A stretch of 64,000 bases of DNA from Solen grandis. Taxonomy: Eukaryota; Mollusca; Bivalvia; Adapedonta; Solenidae. Below the pieces are notes generated by a model. It was given only the letters and a program-made list of their open reading frames with translations. It was not told the origin of the DNA and ran no database searches. This document shows positions 25,450-36,439 of the stretch, one piece after another. The position numbers and the translations under genes were made by a program. Each line of letters opens with the position of its first letter. Position 1 is the first letter of the stretch. The stretch lies in NCBI GenBank assembly GCA_021229015.1, contig CM037785.1, forward strand, positions 43,484,543 to 43,548,542. The letters run 5' to 3'.

Positions 25450-25847
25450 AAATGTAAGGACAAGTATTTAGAAGATAAACATTATGGTAAGAAGAAGATT
25501 GTACAGAATATAACAGCGCAAAAGAAGACAAACCATAAAAGAGTGGAAAATTCGTCAAAGGAATCGAAAAAAGAAACAGAAAGACAGTTTAAAAGCAAAC
25601 CAGAAACAACAATTATAAAAAAAAAAAATTTAACAAGAAAACAAAGAAACATAACTTGGAAACATAAAAAACATGGTGGAAGGTGCAACAGAGACCATAC
25701 AAGACGAACCTGAGAACATAGAAACGAGATCCATGAGAAATTGATCATTACAAACGATTTCTATAACAATGTTGTTAGCACATTTAAACATGATAAGTTT
25801 CTAGGACAGTATGCTTTGGTAAGTTATAATGGGAAACTTTACCCAGG
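25450..25847 (+). pseudogene. Exon-like K/E-rich segment with GTAAGT donor, copy A
   Basis: The segment is preceded by TTTTTGCAG, a plausible splice acceptor, and followed by GTAAGT, a consensus donor. From the acceptor one frame encodes a very lysine-, glutamate- and threonine-rich stretch beginning KCKDKYLEDKHYGKKK. It meets one stop (TGA at 25,711). The same frame then continues through about 45 codons containing KFLGQYALVSYNGKLYPG up to the donor. That last motif looks like a compact folded segment, unlike the low-complexity part. Copies B and C carry the same segment on their opposite strand with extra 60-bp repeats. I do not recognise the protein. It could be a host exon caught in the duplication or part of an unrelated transposon gene. 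Confidence 0.45.
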
Positions 25848-25889
25848 GTAAGTAGAAAAATGTTTCAGTTTTAGTCAGGTATATGAAAA

Positions 25890-26360
25890 CAAGAGGGCCA
25901 TGATGGCCCTGGATCGCTCACCTGAGTATAGGGTTACCCAAGGTTAGTCTGTATTAAAACATGTTGAAATCTGGCCAGTAGTTTTGAAGGAAATGATCCC
26001 TGGAAAGTTTTATCAAGTTCTGTCCAGCAGTTTCAGAGGAGAGGTCATTTTAAGTTTTCAATATATACATTTAAGGCAAATTAAGACAAACATTCTGACC
26101 AAGTTTGAGGAAGATTGGATCAAAATTGTGGCCTCTAGTGTGTAAAAAAGATTTTTCTAAGATTTGACCTACTGACCTACTTTTGGATCCAACCTGACCC
26201 ATTTTCGAAAGGGTTCAAGATATTATCAAGACAAACATTCTGACCAAGTTTGAGGAAGATTGGATCAAAATTGTGGCCTCTAGTGTGTAAACATCAAAAT
26301 TGTTGACGACAGACAATCAAGTATCCCAATAGCTCACCCTGAGCTATGCTCAGGTGAGCT
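25890..26360. mobile_element. DNA element insertion private to copy A
   Basis: The left end is CAAGAGGGCCATGATGGCCC, followed by GCTCACCTGAG; the right end is CTCAGGTGAGCT. Copies B and C have uninterrupted ATATG-A(7)-TCTGG here, so they show the empty site. Copy A has the element between ATATGAAAA and AAAAATCTGG, consistent with a target duplication of about 2 bp in an A run. Internally it holds an approximately 120-bp direct duplication (ACAAACATTCTGACCAAGTT). There is no transposase frame. Confidence 0.75.
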
Positions 26361-27903
26361 AAAAATCTGGCAGAGTGAATTGGAACTGTTTCATATGGCC
26401 AAGGACAAGTATTGACTTGAATTGGTACATGGTCCAAAATATTAACAGAACAATTCCAGTTCCCGAGAAAGGTAACGGGAGTAGTACTCGTTATATGTTT
26501 AATGAGGAGGTGTGTAATGACCTCCAGTGACTACTGACAGTATTGTCTTTTTACATCCCTGCTTCACAAAGTTAGGTGTGGGTTACATAGGGATTACGCT
26601 CGTCACATCCCGTTCTGTCACCTACCATCCTACTCGTAATACATGAAGTTTCATAACTGTTGTACTTAGAACATTGATTTATCATGCTAAGATAAGCAGG
26701 CATATGAATTATCATCAGGGATAGTTCTAGTTTTTTCTTTGTCAGTTATCGCAATGTTGCAATTAATAAAAAAAAAAACCCTTATGTTTTCTGTCTGCAA
26801 AGAAGCAGAATGAGAAGTATGTTTCATGGATTCTCTTTTGCTTGAACAGTGTTTTACATTATTTAAGCGTATTTCAAGACATATGAGCTTTTTATACATC
26901 TAAGGCCTGAATCGGTTTTTATTATTATATTATTTCTTTTCTGCCTATAGAGGGGCAGGCAGCTAACCTAAGCTGTAGCTAGTGGGATTGAAGGAAGAAG
27001 TTGAGCATTTCGTCAAATTACCGCTGTCTTAAAAAAAAACAACAAAAAAAAAAAACGATTGTAACTTACACTTAACTGACTAGCAATAAATTTTATTCAG
27101 AGATGTGAGCAAAAAAAAAATAGAAAGAAAAATAGGGGAATGCCTAAATAATGTATAACAGGATTAAGAGAATCCACTGATTTGGATTAAATTGCTATAC
27201 TGGCAACCATAATAAAGACAACACACACATTTTGAAGAAAAAGTACCCGAACAAGAATTGTCTCCAACTGTATATAATGGTAACAGTCTGATCCATAACT
27301 TACATCCCTGTATCAAGATAATCATTATTTTCATATAATTAAAAGTGCATTCCATAACAGATTATATAATGGTCCAAGGGAGACAACTCACACAAATATG
27401 TTCAACGTCAAGCAAGAGTAGTCTTTCTTGAATTATAAAACCTTCACAAATGACTCATGCTTGTCTGTATAAACCACCAGTTAATCAGACTTTATCTGTA
27501 AATATGCTAAATAACATAAATAATTCAGGTACAAAAAACTACATGGCCCTATCATAGTCTCTCTTCATAATCACACTGTACAAAGAATTAAAACACACGA
27601 AACAATGCCTAAAATATTCACCAACAGTTTAATAGCCTGTCAAGACATGGGATCATCTTGGACACGGTAGCATTTTCAGGGAATATATGTGCGTTAGTAC
27701 ATATTTCTTATTTCTGACTCATAATTATACAAACATGTCTTTTGCTAAATCGCTGTTTTGCATTTCGGTTAACAAAAAGGCTTATACAAAGAAATACAGA
27801 AGAAAATATAAGGTCGGTACTTAATATAACATTCAATAATTCAGTAATTACGACCAAAAAATCTATAGGTACATGTTGACTACAAATCTGCTTGTGACAG
27901 AAC
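26361..27903 (-). repeat. BEL/Pao 3' flank, probably including LTR sequence, copy A
   Basis: This follows a purine tract and a TGTT start on the minus strand and is shared with copies B and C. I infer that it begins with a 3' LTR, but I could not place the LTR's far end or find a matching 5' LTR. It contains an AATAAA-type signal near 27,090 (minus strand). The short open frames conserved among the three copies reflect recent common origin. Confidence 0.4.
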
Positions 27904-27914
27904 ACTCCCCGTCT
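27904..27914 (-). other. Polypurine tract and LTR start, copy A
   Basis: On the minus strand AGACGGGGAG is followed directly by TGTTCTGTCAC. A purine run abutting TGT is the expected junction of a polypurine tract with a 3' LTR. The same junction occurs in copies B and C. Confidence 0.5.
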
Positions 27915-28171
27915 GAAATGGTTATTTTACTCTTAACTAAATAATTGTGTAAAAAACATATACACAGCACATTAAATGTTGAACCACTCATATATCAACA
28001 TCTAGCTAATATAAGCATAATGTAACCATGTCTCAGACCCTTCCTTTCTAGCATGTATATAACAAATACACAATCATTAAATATTAATAATTCAAAGTCT
28101 CAGACCATCTGTATATGCCAGTATCTTTTTTGTCTAGCATTTAGATGATATGAGCAAGACAACTTCATTTG

Positions 28172-28188
28172 CCCCCCCCCCCCCCCCC
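28172..28188. repeat. Poly-C tract (17 C)
   Basis: A run of 17 C lies exactly where the integrase reading of copy A stops matching copies B and C, just after the FGPWH motif. It may mark a deletion or replacement junction, or a region hard to sequence. Confidence 0.9.
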
Positions 28189-28570
28189 GCGAGGAATGGG
28201 GGAAAATGCCATGGCCCAAAAACATCAATACCAACATTTGTGAATGGAGGTGTTGGGTCGAGTCTGTCCAGTGGTAAATCTGCCATCATGGGGTTCACTG
28301 GTTTATTTCGCAATTTTCGACACTGAAAATAGTTACGTACACATGATATGACTTTTACACCCCACAAGCCAAAAGCCTGCACTACGAATGGCTCCTTCTG
28401 TGAGATGTCTACCATGATGTCCTTTCATGGAAATGTTGAACTAATAATGTTTTCAAATGAAGTTATGGGATAAGGACAGGGTTCATATATAGCTTTCTAT
28501 TTTAGAGTTTCTCAATCGACCACCAACTCGCAAGATGCCTTCCGCATTAACGAATCTGACTGTTCCAAGG
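28189..28570 (-). pseudogene. BEL/Pao integrase fragment, copy A
   Basis: On the minus strand the sequence encodes the end of the H2C2 zinc-binding region (SCVRNYFQCRKL) and then PMMADLPLDRLDPTPPF and GIDVFGPWH. That is the entry to the catalytic core in BEL/Pao integrases. The first catalytic aspartate (in GIDVF) is present; the rest of the core is missing. Reading ends in a glycine run from the poly-C tract. Integrase would insert the cDNA into the host genome; this remnant cannot. The N-terminal zinc-binding histidines lie further upstream in a broken frame. Confidence 0.7.
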
Positions 28571-29030
28571 AATCGGCATTTCGCTATTTCCTCGGCATAT
28601 CTTTCAGGTTGTAATACCATTATTACTACCCTTTCTGACTTATCGCGATTGTCTATATCACTTAGACTTGGCGGGCGATTGTGTATGGGACCTAATACAC
28701 TTTCTAACGGATTAAACTGCCTTTATTATAGATGTCCAAGAGGAAAAACGCTCAAATCTATCACAACCTAACGAATCACTCTTTGATAGATGCAATTTAG
28801 AAGTTTGTATTTCAAAGTCAATTGACAATTTGGTCCAATATGTGTGTTGGGCCCTTGATCCATTTGCTGCCCGGGAGTTCATTTGCACTTATACCGCGTG
28901 TTGCATCATCAGCTGGGTTCAAGAGAGATGGTACGTAGTGCCATTGTTCTGGTTTGATAGAGTTCCTAATGCGGTCCACACGATTTGCAATATAAATATA
29001 GAACCTCTTTGTCTGGTTAAGAATATACCC
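28571..29030 (-). pseudogene. BEL/Pao RNase H to integrase connector, copy A
   Basis: On the minus strand, just beyond the SINE, the text encodes NRVNRIRNSTKPEQWHYVP followed by LNPADDATRG. That segment typically follows RNase H in BEL/Pao polyproteins. Beyond it the frame is broken towards the integrase zinc-binding region. The part next to the SINE continues the RNase H reading interrupted at 29,291. Confidence 0.65.
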
Positions 29031-29291
29031 GGGGCCTCCGTGGCCGAGAGGGTAAAGTCGCTGACTTTAACACTCACTCAGCCCCTCACCGCGTGGGTTC
29101 GAATCCCGGCAGGGTCATTCGGATTTTCATGTGAGGAAGCCTTCCAGCTGGTTTGCGGTAGGTCGGTGGTTCTACCCGGATACCTCCGTGCATTCGGGGT
29201 CTTCCTCCACCTGTAATTAGCTGGACGTCGCTATATGACTGAAATACTGTCGAAGCGACGGTAAACTGAAATAGTCAAGTCAAATCAAGTC
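29031..29291 (+). mobile_element. tRNA-derived SINE, copy A
   Basis: A SINE of about 261 bp with a tRNA-like head. The A-box-like TGGCCGAGAGGG is near the start, a long variable-arm region of Ser/Leu type follows, and the B-box GGTTCGAATCC comes next. A tRNA-unrelated body then leads to a (TCAAG)-type tail. It is flanked by the 12-bp direct repeat AAGAATATACCC (29,019-29,030 and 29,292-29,303), a clear target-site duplication. It interrupts the RNase H coding sequence. The same insertion at the same site is in copies B and C. Confidence 0.9.
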
Positions 29292-29619
29292 AAGAATATA
29301 CCCAAGAACCACTTTACTGTCAGTAAAGAAATGAGCCTGCCTATAGTCAATATCTAGTTCAGCGCGACAAATGTCATACACTTTTATGGCGAGTACGGCC
29401 GCACACAATGCTAGACGTGGTAAAGTACGGCCATGTTTTGGAGCTACCTTGGTCTTCCCATGATTGAAACAAATTTGTTTCTTGCCGTCTTTGTCTCTTG
29501 TAATCATGAATGCTACCGCTGCCTCTGCCTTCTCTGAAGCATCTGAAAACACATATATGTCCTTGTGTGCAATATCATTAGCAGGCATATCACTGTACAT
29601 CCTTGGAACTTGCACTCAA
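29292..29619 (-). pseudogene. BEL/Pao RNase H domain, copy A
   Basis: The minus-strand frame contains YVFSDASEKAEAAVAF, PRLALCAAVLAIKV and FFTDSKVVLGYI. These are the pattern of a retroelement RNase H: an acidic DAS start, a helix, and the TDS strand. RNase H removes the RNA strand during reverse transcription. The catalytic glutamate that usually precedes the helix (LE) is Leu-Ala here, whereas copies B and C read PRLEFCAAVLAI, so copy A has lost that residue. The reading continues past the SINE. Confidence 0.75.
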
Positions 29620-30715
29620 TAAATTCATAGAGTTTTTCCATGTTCTCCATTTATCTAGGAATTCCGGAGGCAGGGGTTCGTCCCAGTAAAGGTTTTCGGT
29701 GACACTCTCTCTAAGTATCAATTGCCAGCGATAGTGAACGCAGAGGCGAGACTTATTGGGTCATATAGCCCATTTATTGTGGATAGAACGTCACGACGAG
29801 TGAATGCATTATTGTCTGTTGTCACACTGAATGTGAATGTGCCATGTGACACATTTCAGCAAACACTCCAAGTTAATGTCGTCATCAGATCCTCTTTGAC
29901 AAAGGCCACCAAAACTTCAGGGGAATTGGAACAAAACTTATGTAATCGAATATTACCATACTCTTGTAATGCTTTTTGAGTTTTATTCAATAGGTCATTG
30001 GCTTCTTCACAAGTGGAATGTGAAGATAGAGCATCGTCTACGTAGATGTTGCGTTCCAATAGTTCTCTTACATCAGAGCCAGCAGTAGATTCAGCACCTA
30101 TTTTACGAAGCCCATTGGTGGCTACAGCTGGAGACGGACTATTTCCGAATAATTAGACATTCATTCTATAGTCCACCATTCTTTTGTCAAGGTCATTGTC
30201 TTCAGGCCATACAAATCTTAAATAGTTCCTATGCTCAGGGTGATCAAAAACTGTAAAACATTTGTTAGATATCTGCCATGACTGCCACCCTTTCCTTTCT
30301 AAATCTTATGACTACACCTAGAAGGCTATTTGTAAGGTTAGGCCCTGTCATAAGTACATTGTTTGAGAATGTTCCCCCAAATTCTGCTGAGGAGCCAAAC
30401 ACTATTCTTGTCTTTTTTTTCTCTGGGTGATACGCACCATACAGTGGCAAGTACAAAACCTCGTCAATTGGATCCAATGCATGTGCTCTTTCTGCATGAC
30501 CGTTATCCATAAAGTCAAGGGTGTGTTGCTTTTTCATGGGGTTCCTATAAGGAGTTGAAAGGAACTGACCTGTGCGTTTAGCGGCATAATTTCTGTTATT
30601 CTGAAGAATTGGTCGAGTTTCCTTGAATGTAAGGGCGCTACCCAACTACCTTCTTTATCTCGTTTCATTTCTTTTCCCATTAGATGGACATATTCTTCCT
30701 GCGAGAAACCTACAT
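29620..30715 (-). pseudogene. BEL/Pao reverse transcriptase, copy A
   Basis: The minus strand encodes, in order, a GSWVAPL-like entry, FKETRPILQNNRNYA, MDNGHAERA, YHPEKKKTRIVF, NVLMTGPNLTNSLLGV and MADI. After a stop and frameshift come INGLRKIGAE and NIYVDDALSSH. The YVDD box holds two of the three catalytic aspartates; the third is in MADI. The reading is broken just after MADI by a TAA where copies B and C have CAA, and again before the YVDD part. Domain order and motifs are those of BEL/Pao rather than Gypsy or Copia. It makes the cDNA copy in intact relatives and is dead here. Confidence 0.8.
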
Positions 30716-31275
30716 TATTGTCATACTTAATCTTTTTTATCTTTTATTTCTTCCAGACATATAATATGGTTACGTTTTTTTTTGTTTTTTTTTTGTACAT
30801 CAATATATTTTTCATAATGTGCTGGGAATAATATAAATATATGTGCTCTTTCACCTTATCTTTATTTATTTCTTTATCTCGATCTCTCTTTTTCTCTCTT
30901 TCCCGATTTTTTCATTCACTTATCAACAGAGTTTTATTTCCTTTCCTCATAAAACAGTGTCCATTGTATCTTTCCGTATGCTTATTTCAAAGTAAGTTTC
31001 GATATATGTTTAAAGCTAAATATTCTAATTATTTCATTTTATTTCTAGATCTTATCTGTTGGCTATGACTGACTTTGTTTGAAGTAATTTATGCATTAAA
31101 CAAGGTGTGTTTCATGTTTATCTTTGATAATTGCTATTTTTTCTTCTATTAAGATATTCATGAAATAAGTTAAATGATGGTTTAATTTGATTTATTTTAG
31201 TGTAGAAGATAAAATATTTCATAACCATTACAAGGGTATTACAAGCATTAGAGTACAAACTATTAGATGTGATTC
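30716..31275 (-). other. AT-rich insert between protease and RT, copy A
   Basis: About 550 bp of noncoding AT-rich sequence, with a pyrimidine/CTCTCT-type stretch, separates the protease region from RT. Intact BEL/Pao pol has no such gap. The RT side ends TTTCTCGCAG on the minus strand, which resembles a splice acceptor. The same insert is present in all copies, so it predates the duplications. Confidence 0.6.
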
Positions 31276-31800
31276 CTAACAATGCTTAGTCTTAACAAAC
31301 AACATGTCACCTTGGAAAGGGTCCTCACATGGTTCTGTAATTGATAGCCGCCCATTGCTGTGAATGTAGGTTTTCATGGAATTTACCTCACGATGTAGAT
31401 GAGAGCCATCTAAGCAACACTCTGCTATAATCACCCAACTTAACTTTAGTTTTTGGGCAGAAGGTTGGCTTTCGTTCCCTAATTTCTGATCTAAAACATA
31501 ATGCGCTGGCATCACATCTCTACCTATTAGAAGCAAAATATCAGCAGTATTGTCTAAGGAGGGAATTGAGATCATGACGCTTGTGGGATGTGGGTGTTTT
31601 GCTGCCACCTGGAGAGTTGGAATTTCATTTCCTTTGTCAGGTATCATGTCACATTCTGTAAGTGTTGACAATGCAATATGTTCTTGTCCATCTACAGACT
31701 CTACAATAAACCCATTCGCTCACCTACCTCTCATCGTCACACGACCACAACTTTCATCAAGTATGGCGTTGCTGCGGAATCCACATTAAAGTAGTCAATC
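31276..31800 (-). pseudogene. BEL/Pao protease C-terminal region, copy A
   Basis: The minus-strand frame includes NVDSAATPYLM, HIALSTLTECDMIP, LQVAAKHPHP, LLLIGRDVMPAHY and LSWVIIAECC. This is the conserved region that follows the aspartic protease in BEL/Pao polyproteins (the Pao peptidase/DUF1758 type). It is out of frame with the upstream protease start by the same shift seen in copy B. A stop follows KTKHC at the end. Confidence 0.7.
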
Positions 31801-32320
31801 AGATCTGACCTTCAAGGGAATAATTGCTCTGGTCGTCAATAATCGCATAGGCGCGGATAGGGGGCGAATCACTGTCTTTTTTACTAATGTTTACTAATAC
31901 TATCTTAGCGCAAGATTTGGCCGGAACATTTCCACATACTTCTGTACACCCACTGTCAACATTAACCTTAGGTCTTATCTGTTCATTGTTCTTTCGCTCC
32001 CCGGCATAGTTTACTGAACCCTTGGAACTTGATGTTATGTACATAGCAGAGACATGGGTTTGACCATTACATTCTCCACATTTGATAAGCCTATTACAAT
32101 CCTTAGACAGCTGCTTGCCTGCACAGCATTTAAAGCAAATTCCTTCTTGTTTTAAGAGCTGTCTGCGATATTCTAGATCTTCTAGATCCTTGTGTTTAAA
32201 TATTCTGCACTCATTAAGTGGATGCCTACCCTTATGTATGAAACACGGACACTGGTCAGTTTCTTTTATAAAGTCACAAAAGAAAGTGAATGGGGGGAAT
32301 ACTACATCTTTAAACCTTTT
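31801..32320 (-). pseudogene. BEL/Pao gag end and protease start, copy A
   Basis: The minus strand encodes a Cys/His array of BEL type: ECRIFKHKDLEDLEYRRQLL followed by knuckle-like ICFKCCAGK, SKDC and KCGECNGQTH. After a linker comes AYAIIDDQSNYSL, the protease start with its aspartate pair. Zinc-binding gag sequences package the RNA and the protease cleaves the polyprotein. Only the last part of gag is present; the capsid region is absent. A frameshift after YSLEG is shared with copy B, so it predates the inverted duplication. Confidence 0.75.
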
Positions 32321-33850
32321 GTATGAAAATGCGCGGTCACGCCACGATCATATGGTTAATGCGCGCGACACAACTTTATGTTTGTAGTGTTTTATGAAAA
32401 TCCATCCAAAAAAGTCCAAGTTATGGAGCGGACACGAAGCGGGACGGATGGACGCGCGCAAACCTATATAGTACCCAACCGGTTTCACCGATGGGGATTA
32501 ATAACAGTAGGAGTTCCACGGAATCATTGAACGTGCATACACCTCACCACCTTTGGGCAAATCTACCTCCGGTTTTCAGGAAATAGGTCCTGTGTCTAGT
32601 TTTTTTTATATAATTTGGATTACAGATTTTTAGAAAATCGTATTTAAATTAACTCACCGTATTTTGTAGGTCAAACCGGAAGTTGATTTCTTATATCTTT
32701 TTCATTTGATCACCCAAAATAAGATACCTGTCATTTGTTGTTCATTGCGTAAAATAAGAACAATATGTGCAGAAATCAAACTAGTATGTGTTTTTGGATT
32801 GTTTCTAAATAAATGTCCCGAAATTCAGCCCCTTTTTCGTAATTACGGTACGTTTTACTCTTACGTGTAACAACTCGGAATCGGTGCTACAGTAAAGGTT
32901 TTCCAGGCTGTGATTAAAGCCAGCGTTCATATTTGGCTAAAATATTCTGCTACATTATCAACGAAATCATTAAAGGATTTGAAAATAAAGGTTAAGTACG
33001 TCTTCATGAACTACTTTGTTACACATAAACTGTTTATATTGTGAGTTAAATGTATATTTTTTTTTAGTTTTTTGGACTGTCTATCAACTGTCATGGTTCT
33101 GCGCGCGCCATTTTTATCGCACATGATATTCTTGTAAAATGTCAAAACTTTGAGGTTGTAATGGTTTATTTGAAAGGCACCTGTTTTGAAATTATACGTT
33201 TTCATCTAAAGAAGAAATGAATTATTTATTGAGACACCTTCCAAACTATAATTTATCATACGCATGGAGACGACTGTGTAAAGATTTGTAAGTTGGAAGA
33301 TTATGAGATGTTTTAAACTCTTTTTTAGGTATAATAACTTAAATAATTTTGATTTTTCACTAGCAAAATTAATGCACAATCAATCCGTTCATCTGCCTCT
33401 TGTGTCAAATTTGTTTTCAACATGAATTTCTAACTTTTACTCAGTGACCCCGTGTATTGAAAGAGGGTTGTTTCAAAAGCATTATGAACAGTTTATATGA
33501 ACAAATTCCACAGAACTGTAGTCATTATCTAACATGACATCCTTATATGTTTTCAACCTCATTTCATAATTATTACAATATTGAGCTTCTTTAAACCCAC
33601 AGTAAATTAACTGCTATGAAATAAAAATAATTTTTATAATAAAATCAATTTTAAAATAAGATATTGAGCTCTACTCTAATAAAACTATATGCAGAATTAA
33701 CAAGTTTTAGAAAATTGACAGATATACCAATGATTTAAATATTTTATTATAGAAATGTCACAAAAATATTTTGCAAAATCCTTATTGAAAATACTGAGTT
33801 CCAAATTAAGTCAAATTGTTGAATTGTCCGATTTAGGCCTGTTCCCCTCC
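32321..33850 (-). repeat. Inner noncoding part of left arm
   Basis: Inverted match to about 34,297-36,440. It includes a segment near 32,400-32,480 resembling GTCCATCCGTCCCGCTTCG element sequence, then AT-rich sequence. It lacks the SINE and about 570 bp present in the right arm. I see no gene. Confidence 0.7.
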
Positions 33851-33917
33851 CCGCTCTCTTTATTAATTGAATATAAATACATATTTAATATATATATATA
33901 TAAAATATATTTAAATA

Positions 33918-33963
<46 letters not shown>

Positions 33964-34296
33964 GTTATTTAAATATATGTATCGAATTATGCGGTTTTTA
34001 TCTTACATTCACATAATACTGCTGTGTGACTAATTACACCATGGTTTTGTTTAACAAATCTTGATTTGGACCTGAAACAAATATTGTATTTTAAAAAAAC
34101 GTTCATTTATGCAAACGCCTATTAATTTTCCACCAGGTAAAACTTTTAGATTAGGAACAAGAAACTATGCATAGAATGAAATGTTAAATTTGGTTTTTCT
34201 TCATGATGAAAAGTCATTGTTAAGATTATGTCACAAAAATGCACATGAAAAAAAATAAGATAGAAAGAAAAAAACATGTTGTCCAGACAGTCTGGG
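33851..34296. other. Loop of the inverted duplication
   Basis: About 446 bp with no match between its two halves. It contains a TA microsatellite and sits exactly between the two arms. No open frame or RNA gene is credible. Confidence 0.6.
33922..33956. repeat. (TA)n microsatellite
   Basis: About 17 TA dinucleotides lie within the loop of the inverted duplication. TA runs at palindrome centres can extrude as cruciforms. Confidence 0.9.
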
Positions 34297-35833
34297 GAGG
34301 GGAACAGGGCCTTAAGCATCAGGACAATTCAACAATTTGACTTAATTTGGAACTCAGTATTTTCAATAAGGATTTTGCAAAATATTTTTGTGCACATTTC
34401 TATAATAAAATATGATTCAAATAGTTCTAGCATACTAATAAGGTAAATTTCATTGGTATATCTGTCAATTTTCTAAAACTTGTTAATTCTGCATATAGTT
34501 TTTTTAGAGTAGAGCTCAATATTTTATTTTAAAATTGATATTATTATAAAAATTATTTTTATTTCATAGCAGTTAATTTACTGTGGGTTTAAAGAAGCTC
34601 AATATTGTAATAATTATGAAATGAGGTTGAAAACATATAAGGATGTCATGTTAGATATTGACTACAGTTCTGTGGAATTTGTTCATATAAACTGTTAATA
34701 ATGCTTTTGAAACAACCCTCTTTCAATACACGGGGTCACTGAGTAAAAGTTAGAAATTCATGTTGAAAACAAATTTGACACAAGAGGCAGATGAACGGAC
34801 TTGATTGTGCATTAATTTTGCTAGTGAAAAATCAAAATTATTTGTTATTTTACCTAAAAAAGAGTTTAAAACATCTCATAATCTTCCAACTTACAAATCT
34901 TTACACAGTCGTCTCCATGATAAATTATAGTTTGGAAGGCGTCTCAATAAAAAGTTCATTTCTTCTTTAGATGAAAAAGTATAATTTCAAAACAGGTGTC
35001 TATCAAATAAACCATTACAACCTCAAAGTTTTGACATTTTACAAGAATATCATGTGCGATGAAAATGGCGCACGCAGAACCATGACAGTTGATGGACAGT
35101 CCAAAAAAAACTAAAAAAAAATATACATTTAACTCACAATATAAACAGTTTATGTGTAACAAACTAGTTCATAAAGACGTACTTAACCTTTATTTTCAAA
35201 TCCTTTGATGATTTCGTTGATAATGTAGCAGAATATTTTAGCCAAATATGAACGCTGGCTTTAATCACAGCCTGGAAAACCTTTACTGTAGCACCGATTC
35301 CGAGTTATTACACGTAATAGTAAAACGTACCGTAATTACCAAAAAGGGGCTGAATTTCGGGACATTTATTTAGAAACAAGCCAAAAACATACTAGTTTGA
35401 TTTCTGCACATATTGTTCTTATTTTACGCAATGAACAACAAATGACAGGTATTTTATTTTGGGTGATCAAATGAAAAAAATATAAGAAATCAACTTCCGG
35501 TTTGACCTACAAAATACGGTGAGTTAATTTAAATACGATTTTCTAAAAATCTGTAATACAAATTGTCTTTTTACTGTTTAATGTTTAGTAGTTTAGGAAA
35601 TATCGTACTAATAAACAAAATATAAAGGAAATTTGTCTTACAGATTTTTAGCTTTTTGAAGGATAAAAGTGCGTATTTCACTAAAAAAACAAGAAAATAA
35701 AAAATATTTTCTGCAATAAAGTACTATTTCTTCGAATTAAATGGATGTCAGTCGAAATAAATGTTTCCTGAATTTGAAAAAATATATTCCTTATAAATTT
35801 CAATATATTTCAGTACAAGAACATAACGAAAAG

Positions 35834-36091
35834 GGGGCCTCCGTGGTCGAGAGGGTAAAGTCGCTGACTTTAACACTCACTCAGCCCCTCACCGCGTAGG
35901 TTCGAATTCCGGCAGGGTCATTCGGATTTTCATGTGAGGAAGCCTTCCAGCTGGCTTGCGGTAGGTCGGTGGTTCTACCCGGATGCCTCCGTGCATTCGG
36001 GGTCTTCTTCCATCCGTAATTAGCTGGACGTCGCTATATGACTGAAATACTGTCGAAGCGACGGTAAACTCCAAAAGTAAAGTCAAGTCAT
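35834..36091 (+). mobile_element. tRNA-derived SINE, private to right arm
   Basis: Same SINE family as at 29,031, with A-box-like TGGTCGAGAGGG and B-box GGTTCGAATTCC, ending in a GTCAAGTC-type tail. It is flanked by the direct repeat CATAACGAAAAGGGG (around 35,822 and 36,090). The left arm has no SINE at the matching place, so this insertion followed the inverted duplication or belongs to sequence deleted from the left arm. Confidence 0.85.
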
Positions 36092-36439
36092 AACGAAAAG
36101 GGGTTGAAATATCCATTTTATTGAGGTTATTAAAATAGGCACTAAACCGGATGTAGAATTAGACAGGACCTATTTCCTTAAAACCGGAGGTAGATTCGCG
36201 CAAAGGTGATGAGGTGTATGCACGTTCAATGATTCCGTGGAACTCCTACTGTTATTAGTCCCCACCGGTGAAACCGGTTGGGTACTATATAGGTTTGCGC
36301 GCGTCCATCCGTCCCGCTTCGTGTCCACACCATAACTTGGACTTTTATGGATGGATTTTCATAAAACATTACAAACATAAAGTTGTGTCGCGCGCATTAA
36401 CCTTATGATCGTGGCGTGACCGCGCATTTTCATACAAAA

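Larger units (their letters stand above)
25173..33850 (-). repeat. Left arm of a large inverted duplication (copy A)
   Basis: Read on the minus strand, this segment matches 34,297-42,960 in order. It contains flanking DNA, the exon-like KE segment, the LTR-like start, integrase, RNase H with SINE, RT, an AT spacer, protease, gag end and about 1.4 kb of inner noncoding sequence. It differs from copies B and C by many point changes and indels. It keeps several codons that B and C have lost, so it is the less decayed copy of RT and RNase H. Confidence 0.85.

Noticed and set aside
27164..27355. A 63-codon frame kept in copies A, B and C (also near 41,380 and 47,954)
   Set aside because: It lies in the BEL/Pao 3' flank, matches no family I know, and the three copies are too closely related for conservation to mean selection.
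30841..31068. Ser/Leu/Phe-rich frame resembling membrane protein
   Set aside because: It comes from a CTCTCT/TTTC-type low-complexity stretch in the AT-rich insert; counterparts in B and C behave the same way.
32082..32387. A 101-codon plus-strand frame, mirrored at 36,369-36,674
   Set aside because: It is antisense to the gag zinc-knuckle sequence, which reads as BEL/Pao on the other strand.
33755..34033. A 92-codon frame with a Tyr-Ile repeat
   Set aside because: It is produced by the TA microsatellite in the loop.
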